64,000 nucleotides of DNA from Sphaerisporangium sp040649355 (GCF_043197795.1 NZ_JBICTU010000008.1:1-64000), one strand, 5' to 3'. Numbered from the stretch's first letter, positions 26,101 through 33,829 are shown. Translations and numbers: made by a program. Notes: generated by a model from the letters alone, not told the origin.

Positions 26101-26882
26101 CTGGTCCTGCTGGTCCCACGGGTGCCACGGGGGCGGAGGGGCCTGTGGGGCCGCAGGGGCCGCCGGGGAGTTGTCAGCTGACGTGTGCCGGCGACAAGTG
26201 GGGTGTCATCGGCCGGAACTCGTCGGGTGGGCCGAGCGCCGTCTACCGCACCGGCCCGTACGGCCGAAACCCTGCCGGGAACTCCGCGGCCACCGTGCCG
26301 CCGCCCTACGGCGTCGGCAGCCTGGGAATCATCGTCAGCGACACCGACACGATCGCCTTCGGCAACGAGACGGATTTCGCGGAGCTGCCGATCAGTGACA
26401 TCACCATCCTGAAGTACTGGGCGTTCGCCGGAACCAACTCTCCCGCTGACGTCTCACCACCGGGGATCAACATAGAGGTGGACCCCAATGTGGGTTCGAC
26501 GGACTACGCGACCCTGATCTATCTGCCCGATACCTCTACCAGCCCCTCGGCCCCCGCCCCCCAGCTTCCCAACACCTGGCAGCAGTACGACACCGGCGCG
26601 GCGGGCAGCCAGTGGTACGCCAGCGGAGCGACGGGCAGCCTGATCAACTGCACCATTTCCTCTCCATGCTCGTTCGACGTGCTCAAGTCCAGGTTGCCGG
26701 ACGCGGTGATCACCCTCAGCCTGGGGTTCGCCAAGGGCATGGGCAGCCCCTTCATAGGTGCGATCGACGGACTGCAGGTGAACAACACGATCTATGACTT
26801 CGAGCCTTTCGGAGTGCGCAAGACGGCCCTGGTGCCCGCGCCGGTGCCGGGCGAGGCCGCGAAACCCGCGTCGAAAAGGTGA
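23169..26882 (+). CDS. Large collagen-like exported protein with unique C-terminal domain
   Basis: 1,237 residues from ATG 23169. A twin-arginine-looking or lipoprotein-like export signal (RRAQTWGVVAAMVGSFLAAS, then C) is followed by a basic cysteine cluster (residues 78-98: HCRKTCCKRCKGKKAHCACP). About 290 uninterrupted Gly-X-Y triplets then run from residue 124 to 1000. The triplets are rich in GPA, GPQ, GAT and GPI, with GPIGPEG repeats at the start and GPEGPVGATGATGAT runs at the end. The 235-residue C-terminal domain (CAGDKWGVIGRNSSGGPSAV onward) has two further cysteine pairs and ends AKPASKR. Such proteins form surface triple helices in Bacillus, Streptococcus and others; Thr-containing triplets are glycosylation sites in Bacillus BclA. 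No LPXTG is present. Confidence 0.9.
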   Translation: MNSSGNRHILIAQSGRRAQTWGVVAAMVGSFLAASCREYTLTEKPGTIRLNSDAKYDETVPYRHSGATSQKPHLHVKPHCRKTCCKRCKGKKAHCACPRGPRLPTAKKSPKSPKSPKGTKTAKGPIGPKGPIGPEGPVGLEGPLGPEGPKGPIGPEGPIGPEGPIGPEGPIGPEGPIGPEGPTGQQGSIGPEGPAGLPGPLGPQGVAGPLGPQGVAGPAGPAGAAGPIGATGPAGPVGPEGPAGTTGPAGPPGPEGVPGPTGATGAAGPAGPAGLAGPAGPAGPAGPAGPAGPAGPAGPAGPAGPAGPVGAAGPVGPVGPIGPAGVQGETGPAGPEGATGPAGPTGATGATGAAGPAGQTGATGAQGPPGPVGPAGPQGVVGPAGPQGVAGPAGPVGAAGPMGATGAEGPVGPIGPAGPQGEIGPAGPVGATGATGPVGPAGPQGVVGPAGPQGVAGTAGPQGEIGPVGPVGATGATGPIGPAGPVGPAGPQGVVGPAGLQGVAGPAGPQGAIGPAGPVGATGATGATGPIGPAGPMGASGATGPVGPAGPQGVVGPAGPQGVVGPAGPQGAAGPAGPVGETGATGPIGPAGALGPAGPQGEIGPAGPVGATGATGATGATGPSGPAGPVGASGATGPIGPVGPLGPAGPQGEIGPAGSVGATGATGATGPIGPAGPVGPVGPQGVVGPAGPQGVAGPAGPVGETGATGPAGPPGALGPAGPQGVVGPAGPQGVAGSAGPQGEIGPAGPVGATGATGATGPVGPAGPQGVAGPAGPVGAAGPAGATGAEGPAGPVGPAGAQGETGDPGPVGATGATGPVGPAGPQGETGPAGPVGATGATGPAGPVGPAGQQGVVGPPGPQGVVGPAGPQGVAGPAGPVGATGATGATGPEGPVGATGATGATGATGPEGPVGATGETGPQGPIGAAGPPGPTGLTGATGAVGPVGPIGPAGPTGPIGPTGPTGATGATGELGPEGPAGPAGPTGATGAEGPVGPQGPPGSCQLTCAGDKWGVIGRNSSGGPSAVYRTGPYGRNPAGNSAATVPPPYGVGSLGIIVSDTDTIAFGNETDFAELPISDITILKYWAFAGTNSPADVSPPGINIEVDPNVGSTDYATLIYLPDTSTSPSAPAPQLPNTWQQYDTGAAGSQWYASGATGSLINCTISSPCSFDVLKSRLPDAVITLSLGFAKGMGSPFIGAIDGLQVNNTIYDFEPFGVRKTALVPAPVPGEAAKPASKR
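23619..23708 (+). repeat. Five tandem 18-base repeats in the collagen-like gene
   Basis: The unit GGACCCATCGGACCCGAA is repeated exactly five times, coding Gly-Pro-Ile-Gly-Pro-Glu. Identical DNA, not only protein, repeats suggest recent slippage or duplication. Confidence 0.9.
24002..24091 (+). repeat. Ten tandem 9-base repeats in the collagen-like gene
   Basis: The unit GGCAGGGCC is repeated ten times without change, coding (Gly-Pro-Ala)10. Because the unit is a multiple of three, slippage would alter the length of the stalk without breaking the frame. Confidence 0.9.
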
Positions 26883-26922
26883 AAGATCAGCGCATAGATC
26901 CACGAACCGGCCGAACCCCCCC

Positions 26923-26959
26923 CACCCCTTCCCCGGCCGAACCGCCGGGGGGAGGGGTG
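26923..26959 (+). terminator. Hairpin terminator after the collagen-like gene
   Basis: CACCCCTTCCCCGG pairs with CCGGGGGGAGGGGTG (13 base pairs with one internal mismatch) around an 8-base loop, 41 bases beyond the stop at 26882. Confidence 0.65.
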
Positions 26960-26990
26960 CGCTGACCCCGGGCATCTCGGTGGGTCCTAA

Positions 26991-26996
26991 TAGGCT
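26991..26996 (+). promoter_or_regulatory. Possible -10 element giving a leaderless transcript
   Basis: TAGGCT fits the actinobacterial -10 consensus TANNNT and lies exactly 6 bases before GTG 27003, which has no ribosome binding site. Transcription starting at the GTG would give a leaderless mRNA. Inferred from spacing only. Confidence 0.4.
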
Positions 26997-27002
26997 GCGT
27001 GG

Positions 27003-27863
27003 GTGTTCATGCGCGCGTTGGGCGTGGTGCTCGGGTCGCCGCCCGTTCCGCAGGGTTCCTGGGAGCGCCGGGCGGAGTACGTCTCCGCCGTGGCGCTCCG
27101 GAGGGCTGACAGGGCCCCGCGCGAGGTGGCGGAGGAGCTGGCGGTACGGCTTCGCCCGCTGGCCGGGGTCCGGGCGGTCGACGTCCGGGCTAACGGTTTC
27201 CTGGTCATCGAGGTGGCCGTACCGGGTGAGATCGTGCGCGAGATCCTGGCCGAACCCCTCTCCCCGCCACGGGGAGCCTGTGAGCAGGGTGCCGATGAGG
27301 CGGGTCCGTGGCCGGACTTCCCCCGTACATGGGACAACCCTGGATTTGTCGTCAGATACGCCTATGTACGGGCGGGAGCCGTACTGCGCTGGGCGCGTGA
27401 TCTGGGGCTCTGGGGGGTGGAGGGCCGCCGGACGGGGGCGCGGGACGACGATCTGGGGTACGAGCACGACGATCACGGCTTCACGGCGGGTGAGAGCGCC
27501 GGAGCGCCGGACCACGGGCGGCTCGACGATCATGCCCTGAGCGAGCCGGAACACGATGCCGAGGCGTGCAAGCCCGCCGTTTTCCGGCCCGAGGCGCTCG
27601 CCGATCCTCGTGATCGGGCGGTGCTGAGGGTGCTGGCCGAGCTGCCGAGCAGGCGCGAGAGCCGGGATCCGGGCTGGCAGGCGTACCTGGAGCGGCTGGC
27701 GGAGGCCTACCACGACGCCTTCGAGCACGCGCCCGCGCTTCCCAAGGGAGACGAGGCGCCGACCGCCGCCCACGGAGCCCGGCTGTGGATGGCGGCGGCC
27801 GTACGACGGGTCATCGGCGAGGGGTTGACGGAGTTGCGTCAGACCGCTCCCCACAAAATATGA
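27003..27863 (+). CDS. Arginyl-tRNA synthetase-derived protein: N-terminal and DALR anticodon-binding domains, no catalytic core
   Basis: 286 residues from GTG 27003 (or ATG 27009). Residues 20-80 match the N-terminal additional domain of ArgRS (YVSAVALRRADRAPREVAEE, VRAVDVRANGFLVIEV). Residues about 110-285 match the DALR anticodon-binding domain (NPGFVVRYAYVRAGAVLRWA, YHDAFEHAPALP, VRRVIGEGLTELRQTAP). The whole Rossmann domain with its HIGH and KMSKS motifs is absent, and an acidic linker takes its place, so it cannot charge tRNA. In many actinobacteria argS precedes lysA, and here this protein occupies that place. It may bind tRNA or a partner protein; the function is unknown. It looks intact, not decayed. 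Confidence 0.82.
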   Translation: MFMRALGVVLGSPPVPQGSWERRAEYVSAVALRRADRAPREVAEELAVRLRPLAGVRAVDVRANGFLVIEVAVPGEIVREILAEPLSPPRGACEQGADEAGPWPDFPRTWDNPGFVVRYAYVRAGAVLRWARDLGLWGVEGRRTGARDDDLGYEHDDHGFTAGESAGAPDHGRLDDHALSEPEHDAEACKPAVFRPEALADPRDRAVLRVLAELPSRRESRDPGWQAYLERLAEAYHDAFEHAPALPKGDEAPTAAHGARLWMAAAVRRVIGEGLTELRQTAPHKI

Positions 27864-27990
27864 ATAAAGCGGGCAAAACGCCGGAAGCGGTATGCCTGGC
27901 GGCTTACCGTTCTGGAGATCTTTCAGGTCGTCGTCTCGCTGGTTGGGCAACGGGCGCGGTGGGATCACGGGGTCGGATAGCCTCATGCGG

Positions 27991-29373
27991 GTGAGTCGAT
28001 TCGCCCATCCCGCCGGTGACCGGCACGCGGAGGTGCTGCCCGAGGAGCGGCCTCCGCAGGCCCCCGCCGACCTCAACATGCTCGTCCCCACCATCTGGCC
28101 GCGAATGTCCGGCCGTGTGGACGGAGCGATCACGATCGCCGGCGTGGACGTCCGCGATCTCGCCCGTGAGTTCGGCACCCCTCTGTACGTGGTCGACGAG
28201 GACGACTTCCGTTCCCGCTGCCGCGACTACAAGGCCGCCTTCCAGGGCGACGACGTCTATTACGCGGGCAAGGCGTTCCTGTGCAAGGAGGTCGCCCGCT
28301 GGGTCGACCAGGAGGGCCTCGGGCTCGACGTCTGCAGCGGCGGCGAGCTCGCCGTGGCGCTGAGCGTCGGCTTCCCGCCCGAGCGCATCGCCCTGCACGG
28401 CAACAACAAGTCGTACGCCGAGCTTGAGAGGGCCCTGCGGGCCGGGGTCGGCCACATCGTCGTCGACTCCTTCGACGAGATCGCCCGCGTCGGCTACCTC
28501 GCCGAGGAGCTGGGCGTGCGGCCCAAGATCCAGATCCGGGTGACCACCGGCGTCGAGGCGCACACGCACGAGTTCATCGCGACGGCCCACGACGACCAGA
28601 AGTTCGGCCTCTCGCTCAACAGCGGCGCGGCGGCCGAGGCCGTGCGCCGGATCCTGGCCCTGCCACAGCTTGAGCTGGTCGGCCTGCACTCCCACATCGG
28701 GTCGCAGATCTTCGATACGGCGGGCTTCGAGGTCGCCGCCCGGCGCCTCGCGGTGCTGCTGACGCAGATCAAGCGGGAACACGGCGTCGTCCTGCCGGAG
28801 CTCGACCTCGGCGGCGGCTACGGCATCGCCTACGTCGAGGGTGACGACGCGCCCGACATCAAGGTGATCGCCGACAGCCTGCGCGAGATCGTCGCCCGGG
28901 TCTGCGAGAACGCGGGCCTGCCCGTCCCCCGGCTCACGGTCGAGCCCGGACGGGCCATCGCCGGGCCCGGCGGCGTCACGGTCTACGAGGTCGGCACGGT
29001 CAAGGACGTCGAGGGCCTGCGGTCGTACGTCAGCGTCGACGGCGGCATGAGCGACAACCTCCGCACCGCGCTGTACGGGGCCGACTACACCTGCGTGCTG
29101 GCGTCCCGCACCAGCGACGCTCGCCCCGTCCTGTCCCGCGTGGTGGGCAAGCACTGCGAGAGCGGTGACATCGTGGTCCGCGACGTGTGGCTGCCGAGGG
29201 ACATCGCGGCGGGCGACCTGCTCGCGGTCCCGGCCACGGGCGCCTACTGCCGGTCGCTGGCGCACAACTACAACTACCTCCCGAGGCCCGCGGTGGTCGC
29301 GGTGAGGGACGGCGTGCCGCGCGTGATCGTCCGCAGGGAGACCGAGGACGACCTGTTGAGGGGGCAAGCGTGA
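27991..29373 (+). CDS. lysA: Diaminopimelate decarboxylase
   Basis: Last step of lysine synthesis: PLP-dependent decarboxylation of meso-diaminopimelate. 460 residues, standard length. The PLP lysine is in DVYYAGKAFLC (Lys94). GLHSHIGSQIFD, LGGGYGIAY, EPGRAIAGPGG and the active-site GAYCRSLAHNYNYLPRP follow. I chose GTG 27991 because the resulting N-terminus MSRFAHPAGDRHAEVLPE matches the conserved start of Streptomyces LysA. An in-frame ATG lies two codons upstream. A TAGCCT hexamer ending 7 bases before the GTG suggests a leaderless start. The stop overlaps the start of hom (GTGA). Confidence 0.96.
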   Translation: MSRFAHPAGDRHAEVLPEERPPQAPADLNMLVPTIWPRMSGRVDGAITIAGVDVRDLAREFGTPLYVVDEDDFRSRCRDYKAAFQGDDVYYAGKAFLCKEVARWVDQEGLGLDVCSGGELAVALSVGFPPERIALHGNNKSYAELERALRAGVGHIVVDSFDEIARVGYLAEELGVRPKIQIRVTTGVEAHTHEFIATAHDDQKFGLSLNSGAAAEAVRRILALPQLELVGLHSHIGSQIFDTAGFEVAARRLAVLLTQIKREHGVVLPELDLGGGYGIAYVEGDDAPDIKVIADSLREIVARVCENAGLPVPRLTVEPGRAIAGPGGVTVYEVGTVKDVEGLRSYVSVDGGMSDNLRTALYGADYTCVLASRTSDARPVLSRVVGKHCESGDIVVRDVWLPRDIAAGDLLAVPATGAYCRSLAHNYNYLPRPAVVAVRDGVPRVIVRRETEDDLLRGQA

Positions 29374-30761
29374 AACCTTTCGCACCGGAAGGGTCCGAGG
29401 GCGCTCAGGAGGTCCACGAGCCGGCCTCCGACAAGCGCGGAAGGCACGAGAGGCCGGGCGAGGCCGGCAGGCCGCTGAAGGTCGCGCTGCTCGGCTGCGG
29501 AGTCGTCGGCTCGCAGGTCGTGAGGCTGATGCACGAGCAGGCCGACGACCTCGCCGCCCGCATCGGCGCCCCGCTGGAGCTCGCCGGGGTGGCCGTCAGG
29601 CGCCTCGGCCGCAAGCGCGAGGGCGACGTCGACCCGGCGCTGCTGACCACCGACGCCGAGGCCCTGGTGACCAGGGACGACGTCGACATCGTGGTCGAGG
29701 TGATCGGCGGCATCGAGCCGGCCAGGTCGCTCATCCTGGCCGCCATGTCCACGGGCAAGTCGATCGTCACCGCCAACAAGGCCCTGCTCGCCGAGGACGG
29801 CGCCACGATCCACGGCTCCGCCAAGGAGAACGGCGTCGATCTGTACTTCGAGGCCAGCGTGGCCGGGACGATCCCGCTGGTCCGCCCGCTGCGCGAGTCC
29901 CTGGCGGGCGACCGCGTCCACCGCGTGCTCGGCATCGTGAACGGCACCACCAACTACATCCTCGACAAGATGGACACCTCGGGCGCCTCGTTCACCGACG
30001 CGCTCGACGAGGCCCAGTCCCTCGGGTACGCCGAGGCCGACCCGACGGCCGACGTCGAGGGCTTCGACGCCGCCGCGAAGGCCGCCATCGTCGCCGGGCT
30101 GGCCTTCCACAGCCGCGTGACGGCCGCCGACGTGCACCGCGAGGGCATCACCGAGATCACCGCGACCGACGTGGCCAGCGCCAAGGCCATGGGGTACGTC
30201 ATCAAGCTGCTGGCCATCTGCGCCAGGTCCGACGACGGCCGCTCGGTCGGCGTCCGCGTCCACCCTGCGATGATCCCGAGGAGTCACCCGCTGGCCGGGG
30301 TCCGCGAGGCGTACAACGCGGTGTTCGTCGAGGCCGAGTCCGCGGGCCAGCTGATGTTCTACGGCAAGGGCGCCGGGGGGGCGCCCACCGCCTCGGCCGT
30401 GCTGGGCGATCTGGTGGCCGTCGCGCGCAACCGCCTCGCGGGCACCCACGGGCCGCAGGAGTCGACCTACGCCGACCTGCCCGTGCACCCGATGGGCGAG
30501 ACGGTCACGCGCTACCACGTGTCCCTGGACGTCGCCGACAAGCCGGGCGTGCTGGCCAGGGTCGCCGACATCTTCGCCAAGCACGACGTGTCGATCCAGA
30601 CCGTGCGCCAGGAGGGCCACGGCGACGACGCCCAGCTCGTGCTCGTCACGCACAGGGCACACGACGCCGCGCTGTCCGCCACGATAGACGACCTGCGCGA
30701 GCTGGACATCGTCAGAGGCGTGACCAGCATGATGCGCGTCGAGGGCGACGACACGCGCTGA
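29370..30761 (+). CDS. hom: Homoserine dehydrogenase with ACT domain
   Basis: Reduces aspartate semialdehyde to homoserine, the branch point to threonine and methionine. 463 residues from GTG 29370, whose bases overlap the lysA stop, giving translational coupling. A 30-residue charged leader precedes the NAD(P)-binding motif VALLGCGVVGSQVV. Catalytic-domain markers are VTANKALLAEDG, GIVNGTTNYILDKM and YAEADPTADVEGFDAAAKA. The C-terminal ACT domain (HVSLDVADKPGVLARVADIF) is the usual site of threonine feedback. Normally thrC follows directly; here a 6.4-kb glycosyltransferase block intervenes. Confidence 0.96.
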   Translation: MKPFAPEGSEGAQEVHEPASDKRGRHERPGEAGRPLKVALLGCGVVGSQVVRLMHEQADDLAARIGAPLELAGVAVRRLGRKREGDVDPALLTTDAEALVTRDDVDIVVEVIGGIEPARSLILAAMSTGKSIVTANKALLAEDGATIHGSAKENGVDLYFEASVAGTIPLVRPLRESLAGDRVHRVLGIVNGTTNYILDKMDTSGASFTDALDEAQSLGYAEADPTADVEGFDAAAKAAIVAGLAFHSRVTAADVHREGITEITATDVASAKAMGYVIKLLAICARSDDGRSVGVRVHPAMIPRSHPLAGVREAYNAVFVEAESAGQLMFYGKGAGGAPTASAVLGDLVAVARNRLAGTHGPQESTYADLPVHPMGETVTRYHVSLDVADKPGVLARVADIFAKHDVSIQTVRQEGHGDDAQLVLVTHRAHDAALSATIDDLRELDIVRGVTSMMRVEGDDTR

Positions 30762-30851
30762 CCTCGGGCTCGGGTGCCAGGTCTGGACGGCGGGCCTGGG
30801 TGACGACGGCCGTCTTCCCCCGCCCCCCGCGGGGCCGGATTGAGAGGTGGC

Positions 30852-31970
30852 GTGTTGGGAGAGGGCGACCCCACACCGCTCGGCTACGTACGCACTCCCT
30901 CGGCCGGCCCTGCCGACCTGGCCTTCGAGGACGGGCGGCCCCTGCTCGCCGGTGAGGCCGCCGGTCTCCCCCTGAGCGCGGCCGACATCGTACGGCTCCG
31001 TCCCTTCGACGGGCTGCGCGTCCGCTGGCCCGAGGGACGGGCGGGGGTGCTGGAGACCATCTACGGCCTGGCCTCGGCCGGGGTCCCGGTGTACGCCGGC
31101 GAGGTGCCCGCCTGGGTCGGGCAGGCCGATGCCGGGCTCGCCCGGTTGCTCACCTCCTGGGCACCCGGCCCGCGCGACGAGTCGCTCCGGTCGGTGAGCG
31201 ACCTGCGCAGGGAGGAGCACAGCCTGCGGCTGCGGCGTCACGCGACGCCTCCCGTGCGCCCGTCCGGCGCCTCCGTGCCGAAGGTCAGCGTGGTGATGTC
31301 GAGCAAACGGCCGCACCTGCTCGGGTCGGCGCTCGACCAGATCGCCCGCCAGCGCCACGTCGAGGTGGAGGTCCTGCTCGGGCTGCACGGCGTCCCCGCC
31401 TCTCAGCAGGACGTGCGCCGGGCGCTCGACGGCTTCCCGCTGCCGGTCACGGTGGTGGAGGCGGACGAGGCCACGCCGTTCGGCGAGGTGCTCAACCAGG
31501 CGGCGGCCAGGGCGAGCGGCGACGAGATCGCCAAATGGGACGACGACGACTGGTACTCCCCGGAGCACCTCTCCGACCTGCTGCTGGCCCGAGGGTACAG
31601 CGGGGCCGACATCGTGGGCACGACGGCGGAGTTCTTCTACCTGGAGCCGCTGAACGTCACGGTCCGCCGCACCGACTACACCAGCGAGATCTGGTCGGAC
31701 CACGTCGCCGGCGGCACGATCTTCCTCGCTCGGGCGAAATTTCATGAAATAGGCGGGTTTGAGGGGGTGCCGCGGGCGGTGGACGCCCAGTTCCTGAAGA
31801 CCGCCCACGCCGCCGGCGCCCGCATCTACCGCACCCAGGGCCTCGGCTACGTCCTGCGCCGATCGCTCGCCGCCGGCCACACCTGGCAGCTTCCCCTCGC
31901 GCATTTCCTGCGCGTCGCGGCGAACCAGTGGCGCGGTTTCCGCCCGAGCCGGATCCTGGAAGCCTCATGA
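30852..31970 (+). CDS. Family 2 glycosyltransferase
   Basis: 372 residues from GTG 30852, with GAGAGG just upstream. The first 140 residues are an extra N-terminal domain (SAADIVRLRPFDGLRVRWPE ... GLASAGVPVYAGEVPAWV). The GT-A domain then starts with KVSVVMSSKRPHLLGSALDQ. The nucleotide-sugar/metal motif is the acidic cluster in EIAKWDDDDWYSPEHLSDLL, and a GGF-type acceptor region (IFLARAKFHEIGGFEGV) follows. The protein is cytoplasmic and likely acts on a surface polysaccharide or glycoprotein. Its stop overlaps the start of the next glycosyltransferase (ATGA), so the two are coupled. It lies 90 bases after hom on the same strand. Confidence 0.85.
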   Translation: MLGEGDPTPLGYVRTPSAGPADLAFEDGRPLLAGEAAGLPLSAADIVRLRPFDGLRVRWPEGRAGVLETIYGLASAGVPVYAGEVPAWVGQADAGLARLLTSWAPGPRDESLRSVSDLRREEHSLRLRRHATPPVRPSGASVPKVSVVMSSKRPHLLGSALDQIARQRHVEVEVLLGLHGVPASQQDVRRALDGFPLPVTVVEADEATPFGEVLNQAAARASGDEIAKWDDDDWYSPEHLSDLLLARGYSGADIVGTTAEFFYLEPLNVTVRRTDYTSEIWSDHVAGGTIFLARAKFHEIGGFEGVPRAVDAQFLKTAHAAGARIYRTQGLGYVLRRSLAAGHTWQLPLAHFLRVAANQWRGFRPSRILEAS

Positions 31971-33829
31971 CACCACGGATCCGCGGTAACGACTACACGG
32001 TGCTCGACCCGCCCGCGCTCGGCGCCTGGACGCCGGCCCTGCGGGTGAGCGTCGTGGTTCCGGCCCACAACGGCCAGGAGAAGCTCGACCTGGCGCTCGC
32101 CGGTCTCTCCGTCCAGAGCTATCCCGGGGAACTGGTCGAGGTCGTCGTCGTCGACAACGGCAGCAGCCCGGCCCTGCGCCTGCCGCAGATCCGCCCGCCC
32201 GGCACCAGGCTGATCGTCTGCGACACGCCCGGGAGGGCCGACGCGCGCAACGCCGGGCTCGCCGCCGCGACCGGCGACGTGATCCACTGGCTCGACTCCG
32301 ACGTGGTCGCCGACCGGCACGAGGTCGAGGCGCACATGCGCTGGCACCACCTCGCGCCGTACCTGGTGGTGACCAGCTACCTGCGGTTCACGACGGCCGC
32401 GCTGCCTCCGCCGGAGGTCGTGGCGGCGGCGGACGACCTCGCCAAGCTCTTCGAGCCCGCCGAGCCCCACGAGTGGCTGGTCGACCTGGTCCAGCGCACC
32501 AACGGCCTCACCGAGACCCCCAACCGCGCCTTCAGCCTCCACGTGGGCGGCGCCACCTCCGTGAACCGCCGGCTCATCGACGCCGCGGGGCCCATGGACG
32601 AGGAGCTCATCCTCGGCCAGGACACCGAGATGGGCTACCGCCTGGCACAGGCGGGGGCGGTGTTCGTCCCCGAGCCGCTGGCCAGGGGGTTCCACCTCGG
32701 GCCGTCGATGCGGATGCGCGACAAGCAGCCCATCGACCGGGTCAGCCACGCCCTGATCGGCGACCGCGTCCCGCAGTACCGCTGGCTCCGCGCCCATCCG
32801 ACGCGCCAGTGGAAGGTGCCGTACCTGGAGGTCGTGGTCGAGGCCGAGGGCTACGAGGAGACCCGTGCCACCGTGGACGCCGTCCTCGCCGGCACGGTCC
32901 CCGACGTCTCGGTGCTGCTGACCGGCCCCTGGGACACCCTGGTCCCCGAGCGCCGGGCCCCCCTCACCGACCCCCGTCTCGACCTGACCCTCGTCCACGG
33001 CCACTACGCCCACGAGAGCCGGGTACGGCTCATGCCGTCCGAGGCCGAGCGACTCGCGCCGTTCCGGCTCCGCCTCCCGGCGGGCTGGGTGCCGGGGGAG
33101 GACACCCTCGCCCGCCTGCTCGACCTCGCGGTGGACGGCGGGTACGGCCTGGTCAGCGTGCTGCTCGCCGAGGCTCCTGAGGGCGTGGCCGAGGCCCGGC
33201 TGGAGCGCCGCTCCGCCTTCGCCCGCGCCGCCCTAGTCACCCACCCGGCCCCCGCCCCCGCCACGCGTCCGAACGGGGAAGGGGACGCGCGTCCGTACGG
33301 TGAGGCGGACGCCGGCCCGTACGGTGAGGCGGGCGCGCGTCCGTACGGTGAGGCGGACCTCGGCCCGTACGGGGAGGCGGACGCGCGGCGGTACGACGAA
33401 GCGGTGGACGACGTCTTCGGCTCGCTCTGGATCGACGGTGAGACGCTGGGCTTCCTGCCCGCCTCGGAGAGCTCCCCGGGCAAGGGCCGCCGGATGGCCT
33501 ACCGCGCCAGGCTGGAGACCGAGGCCGAGGTGGTCAAGCTCACCAAGGAGGTCGAACGGCTGCGCGGCCAGGTGAGCAAGTGGCGCGAGGAGTCCGGCCG
33601 GTGGCGCAAGACCGCCGTCGATCTTCGCCGCGAGGTCGGCGGCCTGCGGAGGGAGGTCGCGGCGCTCAAGGCGAGCCGCCTGCGCACCATGATCAAACGA
33701 CTTTCCGCCAGGCGGGCCGGATCATCGCGCCTGGACAACGGCTCCGCGCCGTCCCTGCCGCCCGAGGAGGAGACCGGCCCGCAGACCTCGCCGAGCACCG
33801 AGGGCCCCTCACCGCGGCCCGCCGGTTAG
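31967..33829 (+). CDS. Family 2 glycosyltransferase with repeat linker and C-terminal coiled coil
   Basis: 620 residues from ATG 31967, overlapping the preceding stop. The GT-A domain is clear: VSVVVPAHNGQEKLDLALAG, VEVVVVDNGSS, a DSD metal motif in VIHWLDSDVVADRHEV, and DEELILGQDTEMGYRLAQAG. A second domain follows at about 290-420. Residues about 432-478 are a repeated RPYGEADAGPYGEAG linker. The end is a basic coiled coil (VVKLTKEVERLRGQVSKWRE, LRREVGGLRREVAALKASRL). It closely resembles the convergent glycosyltransferase at 33968-35641 (both share a RHNDYSTL/GNDYTVL-like opening), so they are probably paralogues. Confidence 0.88.
   Translation: MTPRIRGNDYTVLDPPALGAWTPALRVSVVVPAHNGQEKLDLALAGLSVQSYPGELVEVVVVDNGSSPALRLPQIRPPGTRLIVCDTPGRADARNAGLAAATGDVIHWLDSDVVADRHEVEAHMRWHHLAPYLVVTSYLRFTTAALPPPEVVAAADDLAKLFEPAEPHEWLVDLVQRTNGLTETPNRAFSLHVGGATSVNRRLIDAAGPMDEELILGQDTEMGYRLAQAGAVFVPEPLARGFHLGPSMRMRDKQPIDRVSHALIGDRVPQYRWLRAHPTRQWKVPYLEVVVEAEGYEETRATVDAVLAGTVPDVSVLLTGPWDTLVPERRAPLTDPRLDLTLVHGHYAHESRVRLMPSEAERLAPFRLRLPAGWVPGEDTLARLLDLAVDGGYGLVSVLLAEAPEGVAEARLERRSAFARAALVTHPAPAPATRPNGEGDARPYGEADAGPYGEAGARPYGEADLGPYGEADARRYDEAVDDVFGSLWIDGETLGFLPASESSPGKGRRMAYRARLETEAEVVKLTKEVERLRGQVSKWREESGRWRKTAVDLRREVGGLRREVAALKASRLRTMIKRLSARRAGSSRLDNGSAPSLPPEEETGPQTSPSTEGPSPRPAG
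33265..33402 (+). repeat. In-frame 24-base tandem repeats in the glycosyltransferase gene
   Basis: About 5.7 copies of a CGTCCGTACGGTGAGGCGGA-type unit encode an eight-residue RPYGEADA repeat linking the catalytic part to the coiled coil. Copies differ by a few bases. Confidence 0.8.

Noticed and set aside
29274..31904. A very long minus-strand frame over hom and the first glycosyltransferase gene.
   Set aside because: It runs across two well-supported genes and a non-coding gap, has no recognisable domain and results from high GC.
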